Both the position numbers and the translations under genes were made by a program. Shown here piece after piece: positions 1-12,122 of a stretch of DNA of 64,000 nucleotides; the stretch's first letter is position 1; the number at the start of each line of letters is the position of its first letter. The DNA lies in NCBI GenBank assembly GCA_004380135.1, contig QXCR01000018.1:62001-126000 (forward strand), given 5' to 3'. The DNA is from Stemphylium vesicarium (Eukaryota; Ascomycota; Dothideomycetes; Pleosporales; Pleosporaceae). The notes beneath the pieces are model-generated. The model ran no database searches. It was not told where the DNA came from and worked only from the letters and a program-made list of their open reading frames with translations.

Positions 1-1097
1 TCAGGACACCAAGCGCAAAGTTCTCCACAGCATCAGCCGTGTCGCCCATCATCCAAGTGACTGAAGTCTTGTATTGTCTGTCTTGAGGAACTAGTGGGTC
101 CAAGGGTCCGGGGACAGTGACGTGCTTCGGACCGTCTAGAGTAATTGGCGCCTTGACTTCCTGGTCCACAGATATCTTGCTGAAGCCATTCAAGCGACTG
201 TCCACCTCTTTCAAGTGCTCGATCAACGGCATGTCTCCGTACGTGAGAATTTTGGCGTTGCTGGGATGATAGTGATCGGCGTGGAACTTCCGTAGCTGCT
301 CCCAGGTAAGGTCGGTAATCTTCTGCGGGTCGCCTCCAGAATTGTTGATGGCCGGGTAGAAGTGGTCCTGAAATTTGGTATAAAACAGGTAGTTCGCATC
401 CGACATCTGCCCTTTCATCTCATTGTATACCACACCCTTGAAGACTATGCGCTTTGCGTGGGGGTCGTCCGACTCTTTGGCTAGCGGGTTCTCGGGCCCC
501 AACCGCCACCCTTCCTGGGTGAAATCATTCTCTTTCAAAAGTGGGTGTAGCGTCGCATCGAGGTATACGGACATGAGATTCTTGAAGTCTTGGGCGTTTG
601 TAGTGGCGAATGGGTAGCCAGTGTGGTCGCCGAACGTCCAGGCGTTCATGAAGTTGGATAGCGAGCGGGGGAGCATCTTGAAGAAGGGGTCACGGATGGG
701 ATACCTGGGCTGTCAATATCTGGTGTAATACTCGGAGGGTCTTCTCTCACTTCTCACTACCACACAAGGTGGTGTGCTCGAGGATATGTGGCACTCCGGT
801 GGCATCTGGTGGGTTGGTCTTGAAGCCAATGGAGAAGACATTGTTCGTATCCTCGCGGGCAATGTGCAGATATTCGGCGCCAGTCTTGTCATGCTGCAGG
901 TGCAGCGCAGTCAGCTCAAGCTCCGGCACCTGCTTGACGCGCTTGAGCGTGAAGCCATGAAGCTGCTCGCCGACGTTCGGGAAGTTGGAGACATCGGTGA
1001 CGGCGGCATAGCCACGGCGGGCGACGGTCGACAGCCTGTGCGGGGTTATGGCGGCATTACGAGACGCTGGAAACTGCCGGCCAACGGAGCGCAGCAT
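1..1097 (-). CDS. CYM1: Mitochondrial presequence protease Cym1 (PreP, M16C), 5' part only
   Basis: A zinc metalloprotease of the mitochondrial matrix that degrades cleaved presequences and other short peptides. Two exons are visible: 1097-751 and 704-1, with a 46-nt intron (donor GTGAGAG at 750, acceptor CAG ending at 705) that splits the Lys codon after CGSE. About 350 residues are seen; the family is about 1000 residues, so the rest lies beyond the left edge. The inverted zinc motif HxxEH is present as HILEH (H104, E107, H108). The N-terminus (MLRSVGRQFPASRN) is rich in Arg and Ser and lacks acidic residues over its first 30 positions, as expected of a matrix-targeting signal. The second exon continues the M16 fold (YPIRDPFFKMLPRSLSNFMNAWTF in two overlapping reads). 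It is divergent to the taxilin gene and shares a roughly 670-nt promoter region with it. Confidence 0.93.
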
Positions 1098-1771
1098 GTT
1101 CGAGTTTGAGGATGGATGACAGAATGGCGCAATACCTCAGTCGCGGGACCAGAAATGTCAAAAGCACCCGCTATCCATGACGCCTGTCCCGCCGATTGGC
1201 CGAAGGTGGCCATGGACCAAACGAGTCTAGCCCGCAAAATTACTAAGACGCAGGCGTGGTGCCTGTATGGGATATAGATGCGTAATAGGACGGACGGCAT
1301 ATCGGATTGGTTAGGCCCGCAGTCTCTCCGCCTGCTACTGTTTGATATTGAAGCTCGTGGGCGTGGTGGAGACTAGATCGTTGTCTTGAGCCTTCCGCGA
1401 TCGACGAAACCACCGACTTCTGCTCCCCTCCTTCCTCCTCGACCCACGCCACGAGACATTGCCCGACCAGATTCCGACGACTGTACGACCCCGAGACGAT
1501 AGACATTGCTGCACAAGACGTATTGACGCCCCCCTTCACTGCGCTGGGGGCCTGTTTCCGACTCAGGCAGTTCCGAGACGTCAGCGGAAGACGGCCGCCA
1601 TCACGACGCGCGCATTGTAAACCGGCTGCTGCTGCACGGCGGATGCGCGACTCGACTGCGTAGACACCCGTTCCGAGGATACATGGGCGTGGCTGCATAG
1701 GCGGAGGATCGATCAGAGGCGACACGAGGGGGTCCACAAGCTGAAGCGCTCCGTCCAAGAGTCACGGCTTC
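1098..1771. other. Intergenic, divergent promoter region
   Basis: This gap lies between the start codons of CYM1 (minus) and the taxilin gene (plus) and must hold both promoters. Open frames here have no recognisable product and look like chance or leader reading. No tRNA or repeat was seen. Confidence 0.6.
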
Positions 1772-3471
1772 ATGGCAACCGTTGCCCAACAGCGCCAGCC
1801 GACGTCTGCCCAGTCCCGGCCGCACCACGACGCAAGCCGCAGCGCATCTGCCTCGCCCGCGAACATGGCGCCCGCACAGCATAATCCAGCGCCTGCGCCC
1901 GCTCCAGCGCCCGCTAAGAAGGCCAAGGGCAAGAAGGCCGCCGACCCCTCGGAGCAGCAGAAGCAGATCCAGGCCAAGATTGCCCAGCTCGAGCTGGATC
2001 AGGCGGGAGACAAGGAGCAGGAACTTGAAATCGGTGCGTCTACATCTTGCGATTGCCGTTGTGGGAGCGGGGACACTCTGGGTGGCGCAGTGCATGTCTG
2101 CATCGCATCGAACCCGGGCTGTATCATATGAATCGCTGGCTGACGATGGCATGGACAGAACGCGAAGTCAAAAAAGCAAACCGCGAACTCTCCTCACTCC
2201 TCTCCAACATAGATGGCCCACTATCCCGCCTCGAGGTTGTGCAGAAGCGATATACTGAATTGTTATCCGACATGAAGCGCACGGAACGCGAGCACCAGAA
2301 GGCGAAGAAGCGTGGCGATCAGTTGCAGAAAGAGAAGGATGCGCAGAGGTCGGAGCTGAACAAGGTCACTACAATGAAGGACAAACTAGACAAGCTGTCG
2401 CGTGACTTTGCAAAGGAGAATAAGAAACTCAAGGACGAGCTGCATAAACTCGAGACCAGCGAATCAACTGCCCGCCAAGAACTACACGATCGCCTTGAGC
2501 ATCTTGTACTCGACGTGGGCGATTGCATAGCTGCTGCAAATGGGCCAGAACCACAGAATCAAGCAGAGCAAGAGCTGGATGAGTTGTGAGTGCACACCTC
2601 CTCGTGCACATGACGCTGGCTAACCGATCCAGGTTCCGTCAGAAGTTCAAATCATTCATCGACCAGTACGAACTACGCGAGCTACAGTATCACTCCATGC
2701 TGCGCCTCAAGGAGCTCGAAATACAGTACCATTCCGCCCGTCTCGAGCAGCAGCGCAAACAACAAGAAGCCGAATCGTCAAAGTCACACCAATTGACCCG
2801 TCAGGTCTCGACCTTTTCACAGACCGAAACCGAACTTCGCACCCAACTCAATATATACGTGGAAAAGTTCAAACAGGTACGTCTACCCCCATAATCCCTA
2901 GCTGGTCTGTATCATCATGGTTAATACTGACCAGATGCAGGTCGAGGAAACACTCAACAACTCCAACGACCTCTTCCTCACTTTCCGCAAAGAGATGGAA
3001 GAGATGTCCAAGAAGACGAAGCGCCTCGAAAAGGAGAACCAAAATCTGCAACGCCACAAAGACATTACGAACCGCAACATTGGCGAGATGGTGGAAGAGC
3101 GCCAGAAGATGCAAGAAGAGCTTGCCAAGCGGACGAGGGAGAGCGAGGATCAACGTAAGAAAATTGCCCGATTAGAAACCTTATGTCGTGGAATGCAAGC
3201 GCAAGGTCGCGGGCAGGTTCCCATGCACGAGCTGGAACAAGAGGGGCATAACGAGGAGGACGAGGAGGTCACAGAGAGCGAGTACGAATATGAAGACGAA
3301 GATAGCGCAGAGTACGACGACGATACAGAAGAAGATGGTGTAGAACCGGCACCTGAACGTCGACCCTTTGGGCCTGTACCCCCACCGCCGCCGCAACCAC
3401 AGCCCGTTGCGCAGGGTAAAGTCAACGGGCACAAACAGGTCAATGGGCAAATGAATGGAGTCAAACGCTAA
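1772..3471 (+). CDS. Taxilin-family coiled-coil protein
   Basis: Four exons (1772-2033, 2159-2585, 2633-2876, 2941-3471) give 487 residues; all joins are GT-AG and keep frame. The N-terminus is Ala/Pro-rich with a basic patch (KKAKGKKAA). Residues from about 60 to 380 are an almost continuous charged coiled coil containing the taxilin signatures LSRLEVVQKRYTELL, KFKSFIDQYELRE and NLQRHKDITNRNI. The C-terminus has an acidic stretch (EEDEEVTESEYEYEDEDS) followed by a poly-Pro segment. Taxilins bind syntaxins in animals and are linked to vesicle traffic; the fungal role is less defined, so function here is inferred from family. The first ATG after the upstream stop was used as start. Confident for family, moderate for biological role. 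Confidence 0.9.
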
Positions 3472-4137
3472 TAGCAATGTCAGCCACTCACGTTTCGTCC
3501 TTTCCACAGTCTACCAATGTTACCCTGCTACCTTCGGCTGAAGACGAGTCCGCTTAATCCTCCCAAGACATCGTGACCAGCATCTATCGTTCGTGTGATG
3601 AGGAGATTAGGCAAATGGTGAAAGACTATTGATATGGTTCCCGGAACGACCAATACAAATGAGCATGCCCAGATATAGATTGAAGCGCTCTACGTATTCA
3701 TTCCAGACTAGAAGTTCAAAGATTTATCATTAGTATGGCATCAACCATACAGTACGCTGCTAATTTTGATGACTTTCAGGACTTTATGTTTTGTACATTA
3801 CTACTTTGAAAGAAATGGCCGAGTAGCGAAAGTCAATCCTACCTTGGAGGTCGGCCGAGGCGGGCATTTGTCGGCAGTGGCCAAGCATAGAACGAGTGGG
3901 CGAGTCGACATGAACATGCCTCGGCTCATGCTCCGAAGTTTTCCCCGCAACACCCTTGTCGTCGAGCAGTCAGGCACATCCGCTATTTAGCATCCACTTC
4001 CCCAGACTCGTGATGGCATCGCGTATAGCTCCAGTTCCTCCAGCCTTGCGTTTTTTATACGCGCATCGTATTAGTCCAACCTGACATAGGACTGTTTTCC
4101 AAATCATCCACGTGCGACTCCTAGCACTTGCGCCAAC
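3472..4137. other. Intergenic between taxilin and nitronate monooxygenase
   Basis: 3' untranslated region of the taxilin gene and promoter of the next plus-strand gene. Nothing coding or structured was recognised. Confidence 0.6.
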
Positions 4138-5187
4138 ATGTCACCACCAGCATTGCAAACGCCGCTCTCGAAGCTGCTTGGGATCCAGTACCCCATTATC
4201 CTAGCTGGTATGGCGCGTACATCTGGCGGCCCTCTCGCTGCAGCCGTATCGAATGCCGGTGGCCTCGGTGTCATAGGCGGTCTAGGCTACACTCCCGAAC
4301 AGCTCCAATCCATCATCGACGACCTCAAGTCAAATCTTAGTGACAAGAGTCTCCCATTCGGCGTCGACCTAGCTTTGCCCCAAGTCGGAGGTAGTGCACG
4401 CAAGACGAACCACGACTACACCCACGGCCAGCTTGACGACCTCATCGAAGTCACAATCAAGAACGGGGCGAAGCTGTTTGTCAGCGCGGTTGGCGTGCCG
4501 CCGGAGCGGACCATTAAGAGGCTCCATGAAGCAGGCGTCTTGATTATGAACATGGTTGGACACCCCAAGCATGCGAAGAAGGCGCTCGATGCGGGCGTGG
4601 ATATTGTATGCGCGCAGGGTGGAGAGGGCGGAGGCCACACGGGCGACATCGCAAACAGCATCCTGATACCGTCCGTCGTGGACATTGCGCGCAAATACAA
4701 GAGTCCGTTGACAGGCCAGCCAGCTATGGTGGTAGCAGCAGGAGGCATATACAACGGCCGCAGTTTGGCCAGCAGCTTGATGCAAGGCGCACAGGGTGTA
4801 TGGGTCGGCACACGTTTCGTGGCTTCAACCGAGGCCGGCTGCTCTCAGATGCACAAAGAGAACGTCGTCACTGCTGATTTTACAGATACAGGCCGCACAC
4901 TGGTTGTTAGTGGTCGCCCATTGCGGGTCAGGTACAACGATTATATCAAGGAGTGGCATGAGAGGGAGGACGAGATTAAGAAGTTGACCGAGGCAGGCAT
5001 TGTTCCCCTTGCAAAGGACATGGACGACGGAAAGGATGTAGATATTCCGTTCCTGATGGGTCAGGTGGCGGGCGTGATTGCAGACATCAAGCCGGCGAAG
5101 GAGATTGTTGACGAGATGGTACAGGAAGCGATTGACATGCTGAAGTTGGGGCAGACTTATATCGGCGGGCCAAGTAGTAAGCTATAG
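4138..5187 (+). CDS. Nitronate monooxygenase (2-nitropropane dioxygenase family)
   Basis: An intronless 349-residue flavoenzyme that uses FMN and oxygen to oxidise alkyl nitronates such as propionate 3-nitronate. The TIM-barrel landmarks are in order: the N-terminal QYPIILAGMA motif, the Gly-rich AVSNAGGLGVIGG loop at residues 35-50, the VDIVCAQGGEGGGHTG segment with the active-site His at about 167, the AAGGIYNGRSLA phosphate-binding loop at about 200, and GVWVGTRFVAS. Length matches fungal class members. The start is the ATG immediately before PPALQTPLSKLLGIQYP, as in relatives. The enzyme is probably cytosolic or peroxisomal; the C-terminal GPSSKL ends in SKL, a canonical type 1 peroxisomal signal, so a peroxisomal location is a good inference. 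Confidence 0.95.
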   Translation: MSPPALQTPLSKLLGIQYPIILAGMARTSGGPLAAAVSNAGGLGVIGGLGYTPEQLQSIIDDLKSNLSDKSLPFGVDLALPQVGGSARKTNHDYTHGQLDDLIEVTIKNGAKLFVSAVGVPPERTIKRLHEAGVLIMNMVGHPKHAKKALDAGVDIVCAQGGEGGGHTGDIANSILIPSVVDIARKYKSPLTGQPAMVVAAGGIYNGRSLASSLMQGAQGVWVGTRFVASTEAGCSQMHKENVVTADFTDTGRTLVVSGRPLRVRYNDYIKEWHEREDEIKKLTEAGIVPLAKDMDDGKDVDIPFLMGQVAGVIADIKPAKEIVDEMVQEAIDMLKLGQTYIGGPSSKL

Positions 5188-5831
5188 ATGTGAAATCCAA
5201 ACTCTATCACGTTTCAGACCATCGAGAATGTTTGTATCGCGTTATTCACCTGCTGTTGCGCGGCCGCGTTGCTTGTTCGTATTTCGGTCCCTGGAGATTC
5301 CGGGGAACGTTTTGTGCAACCGTCGAGTGGAGACGCTCGCAACTCGCCGTGGGCCGCTTCTCCGGCTCATGCCTGGTGAATGCATGGTACGGCGGCGACT
5401 GGTTTGACGGTTATCGGAAAAACAACACCTGTTCCCATAGAATAGCCGTCGCAACGCGTGAAATCCGGGGCCTTTTCCCAGGTGAGCGGCTTCTGGATGA
5501 TCTGCGACCAGGATCGCGCTCCCCGAGCCCATGGCAGCACCAGCGACCAAGCTCAGGAGAGATCTGACGGCACCAGTCCAGTCCCCCTCCGCGATATTCA
5601 CAGTTGTAGACCTCTCTTCAATTTCCGGCCGGCCAAAGTTAGTATCCTTATCCTCGTCTGTCTCGAACGCACTAGGCCCCTGGCGTTTGCCGTCGTCTCC
5701 GCCTGGTTCCCAAACGCCTCTATTGCATCTTTGTCGCTCTCTTCCGCGGCGCGCGCTCGCCAGACCACTCTCCTGCCCATAGATGACGCTGGTTGCGCAG
5801 TCGACCCCACGGAGCAGCGGCGCATCATTCC
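5188..5831. other. Intergenic between nitronate monooxygenase and Kin4-type kinase
   Basis: Leader and promoter region of the kinase gene. Several overlapping frames stay open on both strands but none resembles a known protein. Confidence 0.55.
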
Positions 5832-8533
5832 ATGCAGTCAAACCTCAGAGCCCAGGCTGAGATTCAGGCCCAGAGGAAGAAGGTGAGTCTTATATGCCCT
5901 GCTCCCAGCCGCAAACGCTTGTGCGTAGCAACAAGCAAATCCAGAGCGCAAATTGGAGGGACGCATGCTAATATTCGCATTACAGCAGCTTGCAAATTCG
6001 TACAAACAGCTACTCGAGTATGTCTTGCTCGTCCTATTGCGCCCCTCGACGCGCGTTTCACATGCTATTGTGTGCTGACCCCGGACAGTGAATTCGCCGC
6101 GACTGATCTGAAGACCGTCGGGAACTACACACTGGGAAAACTTATAGGCAAGGGTAGTTTTGGAAAGGTCTACTTGGCGTCGCATAAACTCAGCAATGGC
6201 TCCAGGGTACGCTCACGGCATTGTCACATGCATGCGAGAGACAATAACGCTGACTACAAACAGGTCGTGCTCAAGAGCGCAAAAAAGGACGACGCCAACC
6301 TCGCGCGCGAGATCCATCACCACCGCCAATTCATACATCCTCACATCGCTCGGCTGTACGAGGTTATAGTCACGGAACAACTAGTCTGGTTGGTCCTCGA
6401 GTACTGTCCAGGCGATGAACTCTACAACTACCTCCTAGCCAAGGGCGCACTCGAGCCCACCAAAGTCCAGCGCATCTTTACTCAGCTCGTCGGCGCCGTC
6501 ACCTACGTCCACAACAAGTCGTGTGTGCACCGCGATCTCAAGCTCGAGAACATTCTTTTGGACAAACACGGCGACGTCAAGTTGGTCGACTTTGGTTTTA
6601 CGCGCGAGTACGAGGGCAAGTCGAACTACCTGCAGACATGGTGTGGAACAATATGCTACAGTGCGCCGGAGATGCTCAAGGGCGAGAAGTACGCCGGAGA
6701 AAAAGTAGACGTGTGGAGTCTGGGTATCATCCTTTACGCGCTTCTGGTGGGCGAGTTGCCCTTTGACGATGACGACGAAATGGTCACGAAGACAAGAATC
6801 CTGAAAGAGGAGCCAAAATTTCCGGATAGCTTCCCACAGCAAGCGAAAGAGTTGTGTCAGTCGCTCCTCTCGAAACGGCCGATTCTACGCCCCACTTTGG
6901 CAGATATACTTCAGAACCCTTGGTTATCCGAGCATGCGCCGCGTCAGCAGGAGATTTTGAAGTTGCAGCAGCCGGCTCCGTTTTCTACCGAGTTAGAGAA
7001 GGAGGTCTTGCAACGCATGCGCGCTGCTGGAGTAGACATTGACATGGTGATTGAGAACGTACTGGCGCAACGATGCGATTCCCTGGCCGGTTGGTGGGCA
7101 CTGTTGCTTGAAAAGGAAGAAAGAAAAGCGAGGAGGAGAGAGCGTAAACGAAAAGAGAAAGAGGCAGAAGCGAAAAGTCTTAGACGATTGAGCGCTGCGA
7201 GTAGTCGTCTAGACAAACTTGCGCCTACTATCAGGGAGGCCGACGAAGAGGGTCTGCATACTCCCCAGACCCCCAAGAGTCGCGGGAGGACTGCGAATCG
7301 CAGCAGTCTGCATGGTATGTAAAGACAGTATTCATGAAAGAGTATTACTGACTTGAACAAGGCGCACCAGAGCTACCACGCCTGCCAGAAATGGGGACTT
7401 CCCCCAACCTCACCGTCGACGACAAACCCCTCCCACCGATCGATACCCATCGAGGACGCAAGTCGCATTCCACTTCACGACCGCCACCTCCCGCAAAAGA
7501 CATGGACCGGCGCCGATCACGCAGTAGCATGCTACAAGTCGTCTCCACCAACCCGGACCTCCTTTCACCCAACGGCTTCGTGCCCAAGCGGCGTCGGAAA
7601 CAGCCCTTCATCAATCATCTCCTATCACTTCGAAATTGGATAAAAGAGACATCTAAGCGAGCACGGTCACCCGGTTCAAAGGCCAGCAGCGGCCAGTCAC
7701 CAAAGATACCGGAGAGTAGTAAATCCCCAGACAGCCGACGGAGGCAAAACACATCACACAGGTCGTCTTTGCAGACGAATCCAAAGTCTCCGCCTATGGC
7801 ACAGGTGCCGACGCGACCGCGAGGTTCAACCCACGGCTCAGGCTCCATGAGACGACTCTCCGCCTCCCCTGCCCCATTAACCCCACGTTCGTCATACCGC
7901 CGCTCCTCCGGCGGTCTGCGCGGCCGCAAATCCACTTCCTCATCCGTATCCTCCATCCGTAGCATGCCGCACCACCACCACTCGCACAGCAAAGCGTCAT
8001 CTACATCCTCAGCCTCCATCGTCTCCCCCGCCGTCTCGACATCAGGCCACTCCCACAAGCCCTCCAAATCCCCACACAACAGCATAAAGGTCCTCCCCGC
8101 AACGCCCACATCTTCATCTTTCCCTTCAAACATCCGCCTCGTCCGCTCCGGGTTTCCCCCGGGCCTCACAGAATCCAGCGCCGCCTTTGGAAACGGAAAC
8201 GTCATACCCCCTCAATCCCCAGGCCTCGTCTTCGCGAAACGAAAACGAAGCGTGTTCAAAGGGCCCATGCTGAACGTTAACACGGGTATGGCCGGCAGTG
8301 GCAGTCCGAATGGGTGGCGCAGTCGCTCTGGCGATGCGGGAAGTGGACACGGGAGCCGCGGCGGAAGTGTGCAGGGCAGACGCAGCGGAGAGATTCTGGG
8401 TATCACGGAGGAAGATGAGGAGGAGGTTGAGGAGGTGGAGACTTTTGGGGGGAGGTTGGGTGAGGGCGAGTTTGTGGAGGAGGAGGAGGGGCCTATGACG
8501 CCGCCGCTGCAGAAGGAGAAGGAGACTGTTTGA
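5832..8533 (+). CDS. Serine/threonine protein kinase, Kin4 type (CAMKL)
   Basis: Five exons (5832-5882, 5986-6017, 6089-6206, 6264-7314, 7362-8533) encode 807 residues. After a short N-terminus (QLANSYKQLLDEFAATDLK), the kinase domain starts at VGNYTLGKLIGKGSFGKVY. It includes the ATP lysine (VVLKSA), catalytic loop HRDLKLENIL, DFG, an activation loop with CGTICYSAPE and the subdomain IX motif DVWSLG. A C-lobe extension with a UBA-like helix set (VLQRMRAAGVDIDMVIENVL) follows, then a basic coiled region and a long Ser/Pro/Arg-rich tail with an acidic end (EEDEEEVEEVE). Kin4/Frk-type kinases act in the spindle-position checkpoint in yeast; related fungal kinases affect septation. Assignment rests on domain order. 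The start at 5832 was chosen because it directly precedes the first donor; 5793 is an in-frame alternative. Confidence 0.88.
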
Positions 8534-11500
8534 TGTTGATGTTTTGAAAGGTGAAGAAAAGTACAGTTGGGAAGAAGACAAGGTTTGGTGATTTATTTGG
8601 TGAGATTGGAGAGAGAAGGTAGTGTTTTTTGGGGGGGTTGGGAGACCGCTGGATGATTTCGTGTACATTTGCCCGCCATTTTCTCTGCCATGGGCATCTT
8701 TCCTCTCATTTCTTTCTCTTTTCGATTCTCATCTTTCGATTCAATAGCGTAGTGAGCGTTCTACTTCTTCATTTAGTTACCATCGTTTATTTCCTTGTAG
8801 CATATTCTCGCGGCGTTTTTCTTTCTTTGTTGACCTTGGATACCTAGACACATACTATTATCTCATTGCTGTTTTATTCTAATTCCATACGTATATCTGA
8901 TGATTTGAGTTGAATTTGCTGTGAAATTGTGTTGTTAGTTGAGCAGGTAACAATTGCGATTTCACAGTCCGGTACAGCGATGTAAGCGGAAAGTGAGAAA
9001 GCATTCTCGTGGCTAATGTTGTGCGGTACTCCTGCGCACACGACTGTGATCAGGGGAACGCCGTGAGATCACACTGCTGACACTGAACGGCATGCCCCTG
9101 GACTCCTCGCTTACTTTGTTCTGCCCTCGCAGTCCTCTATCAAAGCATCATGATCATCTTCATCTCATCCGGCTGCCATCCTCAGGCGCTTACTATGGCG
9201 AATCGATAACGCAGAACAACCTCGCACACAGACACGTGTGTGCATATACGAAATGCAGGTACAGCAGATGAATCACCAAAGATTTCGTCCCACCCAGCGT
9301 AAGTCTCCTGTAGCACATCGGCGTTCAAGAGGCGGTGTGGCGCACACCTGGCGTTCGGAATCGAGGTTGAATTGGGACAAGCAGTGTCACAGAGTACTGC
9401 ATCTGCCGTGGGGAAGGTCCGGACATGATCTTCAGTGCAGCAAAAGTACCGACGCTGCGGCTGACTAGACTCTGGATGGGGAAAATCGTCGGGGGAAAGG
9501 GCCGGGATGAGCATTCATCGAGTGTGAAATTGGCAGTGACATGTTGATCGCTTGGTCCCTCATTTGAGTAATGGCCGATGAGGAAGGTTTCGTCTACGCA
9601 TTGCGCAATGTCATTGCGCACCGTGCAGGTGAATTGCCATGTGACACGCACGAGGCAGATGTCCGGCAGCCGAGATGTGGGAGATGGCGCATACGGTGGT
9701 AACGGCGCGGTAAAGCTGTGCTACATAAAGTGCCGCAAGGACCATGGTTGCCATGGATTTGGCAGCTGTGTGTTCTCTCAACATGCACATAATCGGATCC
9801 ATGACCTGTCGATAGGTTGCGCTCTGTCAATAACTGTAGATTGTATTGATTGTATGATGGTTGACGGAGGGCAACGACGCGTAGCGCCACTTGCGACGAG
9901 CTGCTTCTCCGGAAAATGCAAGGCAAGCCGGGAAGATCAGTCTGTGCATCAGTGCATGGACGGGGATGGCTGCATCGTAGAAGCGCAGTAGAATCAAAAA
10001 GCAAAGGTGATCGTCAGTCGCTCCTCGCCTGTTCCTATGGGTGAGTGCTAGTGACATTTTGGTGAACCATTTTTGAAGTTCTCACGTGCGGACTTGGCTT
10101 GCGAAATTGTGCCGTGGTGTTATCGCAAGACTCGAAGGAAACGTTGCGATAGTGTGGAGGCGTCGGTGGTGGCTTGCCTTATGCATTGGGGCCTAGTCAG
10201 ACCATACCGATAACGGAAGGCAGGCACAAACGGTCGCGTCCAGTTTATGCGTTCTTGCCGAGGGAAGATCCTTACGTGGGATGTTGTGATAGTGAAATTA
10301 TCTCACCTTCGTAATCGTAATGTCAGCAGACACTATCATGACGTTGAAAGCCTTGATGGTGGTAAGACAAATGCTAGTCTAGATGGATAGGCGGATGTAT
10401 CTGACTGATGCAGGAAATGGTACGCAGCTGGACTGTTACACCAATGTATCCCCCATCGTAACGAGCGAGCTTGTGCCTTTGGTGCGAGGACATGCGGGGC
10501 CGGAGGCCGAGTGTACGTATCCTCCAATACGGGCCGTCGTCGGGCGTACTGAAAATACGGCGGCATAGATTGCGAGTTGGTGTTGGAATATTGTGTTTGA
10601 GAAACGAGTCTAGGGCTAGAAGTGGCGGCTGAGGAAGTGTCGACTGTACCTGCATGGGGTGGAGATAGAGTTAGATTGTAAGGCAGGAGCATGCCTGGTC
10701 GCCCCTGCATATGGCAGGAGCTGACGATGAAGGTGCTGTCAAGGGCGACGGTTCGGCAAGACGCAAGTGATTTACCCGTACCACCAACGCGTCCATCGAA
10801 GTTGCATCGTGAAGGAGGTCGCGCATACTCAGTCTATGGAAAATGTACATGCAATGTGGCGCCGTGAGCTGACTGCAGGTGTGATTTGCTACGCAGTCTC
10901 GTCCGTCGAACCATGGCGTCGCACTCCAGACGATGCAGCTCAATCCCTGTCGGGGTATTAGTTTCGTACATGTTCCAGGCCAACCGCAGGCTTGTATTGG
11001 GTTTGGAGGGGCAAGGCCTAAAGCAGCGCGGCGACGCTGCGCCAATGCAGCGGCTGCGGGACGGGTCAACGGGTGACTGTGAGATGTGAAAGACTCAGAT
11101 GACGGCCAGTAGACACGGATTCTCCGTCACTTGCAGCAAAGAGCGGCGAGGATGCAACGACGCAACGGCCGCAACTGTTGGGTAAGAGGGGCAGGTCTAC
11201 AAGTTGGACGTGGGGTGGTGGTGGCAGCCTCCATGGGTGTCTTGCGAGCACATGCCGCAAGAGCGCTGGTGTGCATTTGCGATAAGCGCGGTCCAAGCGT
11301 CGTTGAACTTCGAGAAGGCAGGCGCGACCAGGCGGGCAGGACTCGACGGCCGAGGCTGCCTTAATAGCGCCGGTAGCCACTGCCCAAACCCGTTACTCAC
11401 GCCGACACGCGAGACGCAAATCTGGAGTAATTCATCAATAGAGTTACGGGACCGAGAGAGTGACAGTTTTGGCGTCGTCTGCTTGAACCGTTGGGGCTGG

Positions 11501-12122
11501 GGGGCTTTTGTCGGTGCACGCCGTGCGAGAGAGTGGAGGCGGCGGAGGCGAAGGAGCGAAGGATCGCTTGTGCGACATTATTACTCCGTCGATGGATAAG
11601 GGTTGGCAGCTCACCTCAAGATCAAGCCTCGCAAAAGGGCCAGTAAGGCCGCTGCCACAGCTACCTACGAGTCACATCACACTCTTGCACCACCCGGCCT
11701 CGATAACGGCCACGGCAATACGTGCTAGCCGACGCTGTTTGCGATGCCTCTCATTCCATAGACGCCCTCGCATCTTGCCGCGATAAAGTCGCTCCCACAC
11801 CTAAGCCAGATGCAGCTGCTTACCCCGGCCGCTCCATTGACCTAACCCACTAGACAGTCCCAGCAATCTGGGCCTACCCTTGACCCTTGACACCTCTGGC
11901 TCCTTGTTGCTCGCGCTCAAGAATAGGCCCAAGCCCAACCACCCTAGACTTGGACGTCAGCAGTCATATCCCTCCCCCCTGCGCTCATTGCACGGGAAAA
12001 AGTAACTTCTCTTGACGGCCGCACTGCAGCGACATCGACCGACGTGCAGAACATCTGCACTCTACTCTCTTTTTTTTTCTCTCGCGCCTGTTGTCATCAC
12101 GCCGCTGCGCTGCTCGCCTACC
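8534..12122. other. Long intergenic region upstream of the permease
   Basis: About 3.6 kb without a credible gene. It holds the kinase 3' UTR, then mixed sequence with only short frames of non-biological composition. Two nitrogen-regulator style HGATAR sites read on the plus strand (CGATAA at 11280 and 11781), and a CT-rich tract precedes the permease ATG (around 12062-12085), typical of fungal leaders. It may be an extended promoter or carry a non-coding transcript; no tRNA, snRNA or transposon was recognised. Confidence 0.5.
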
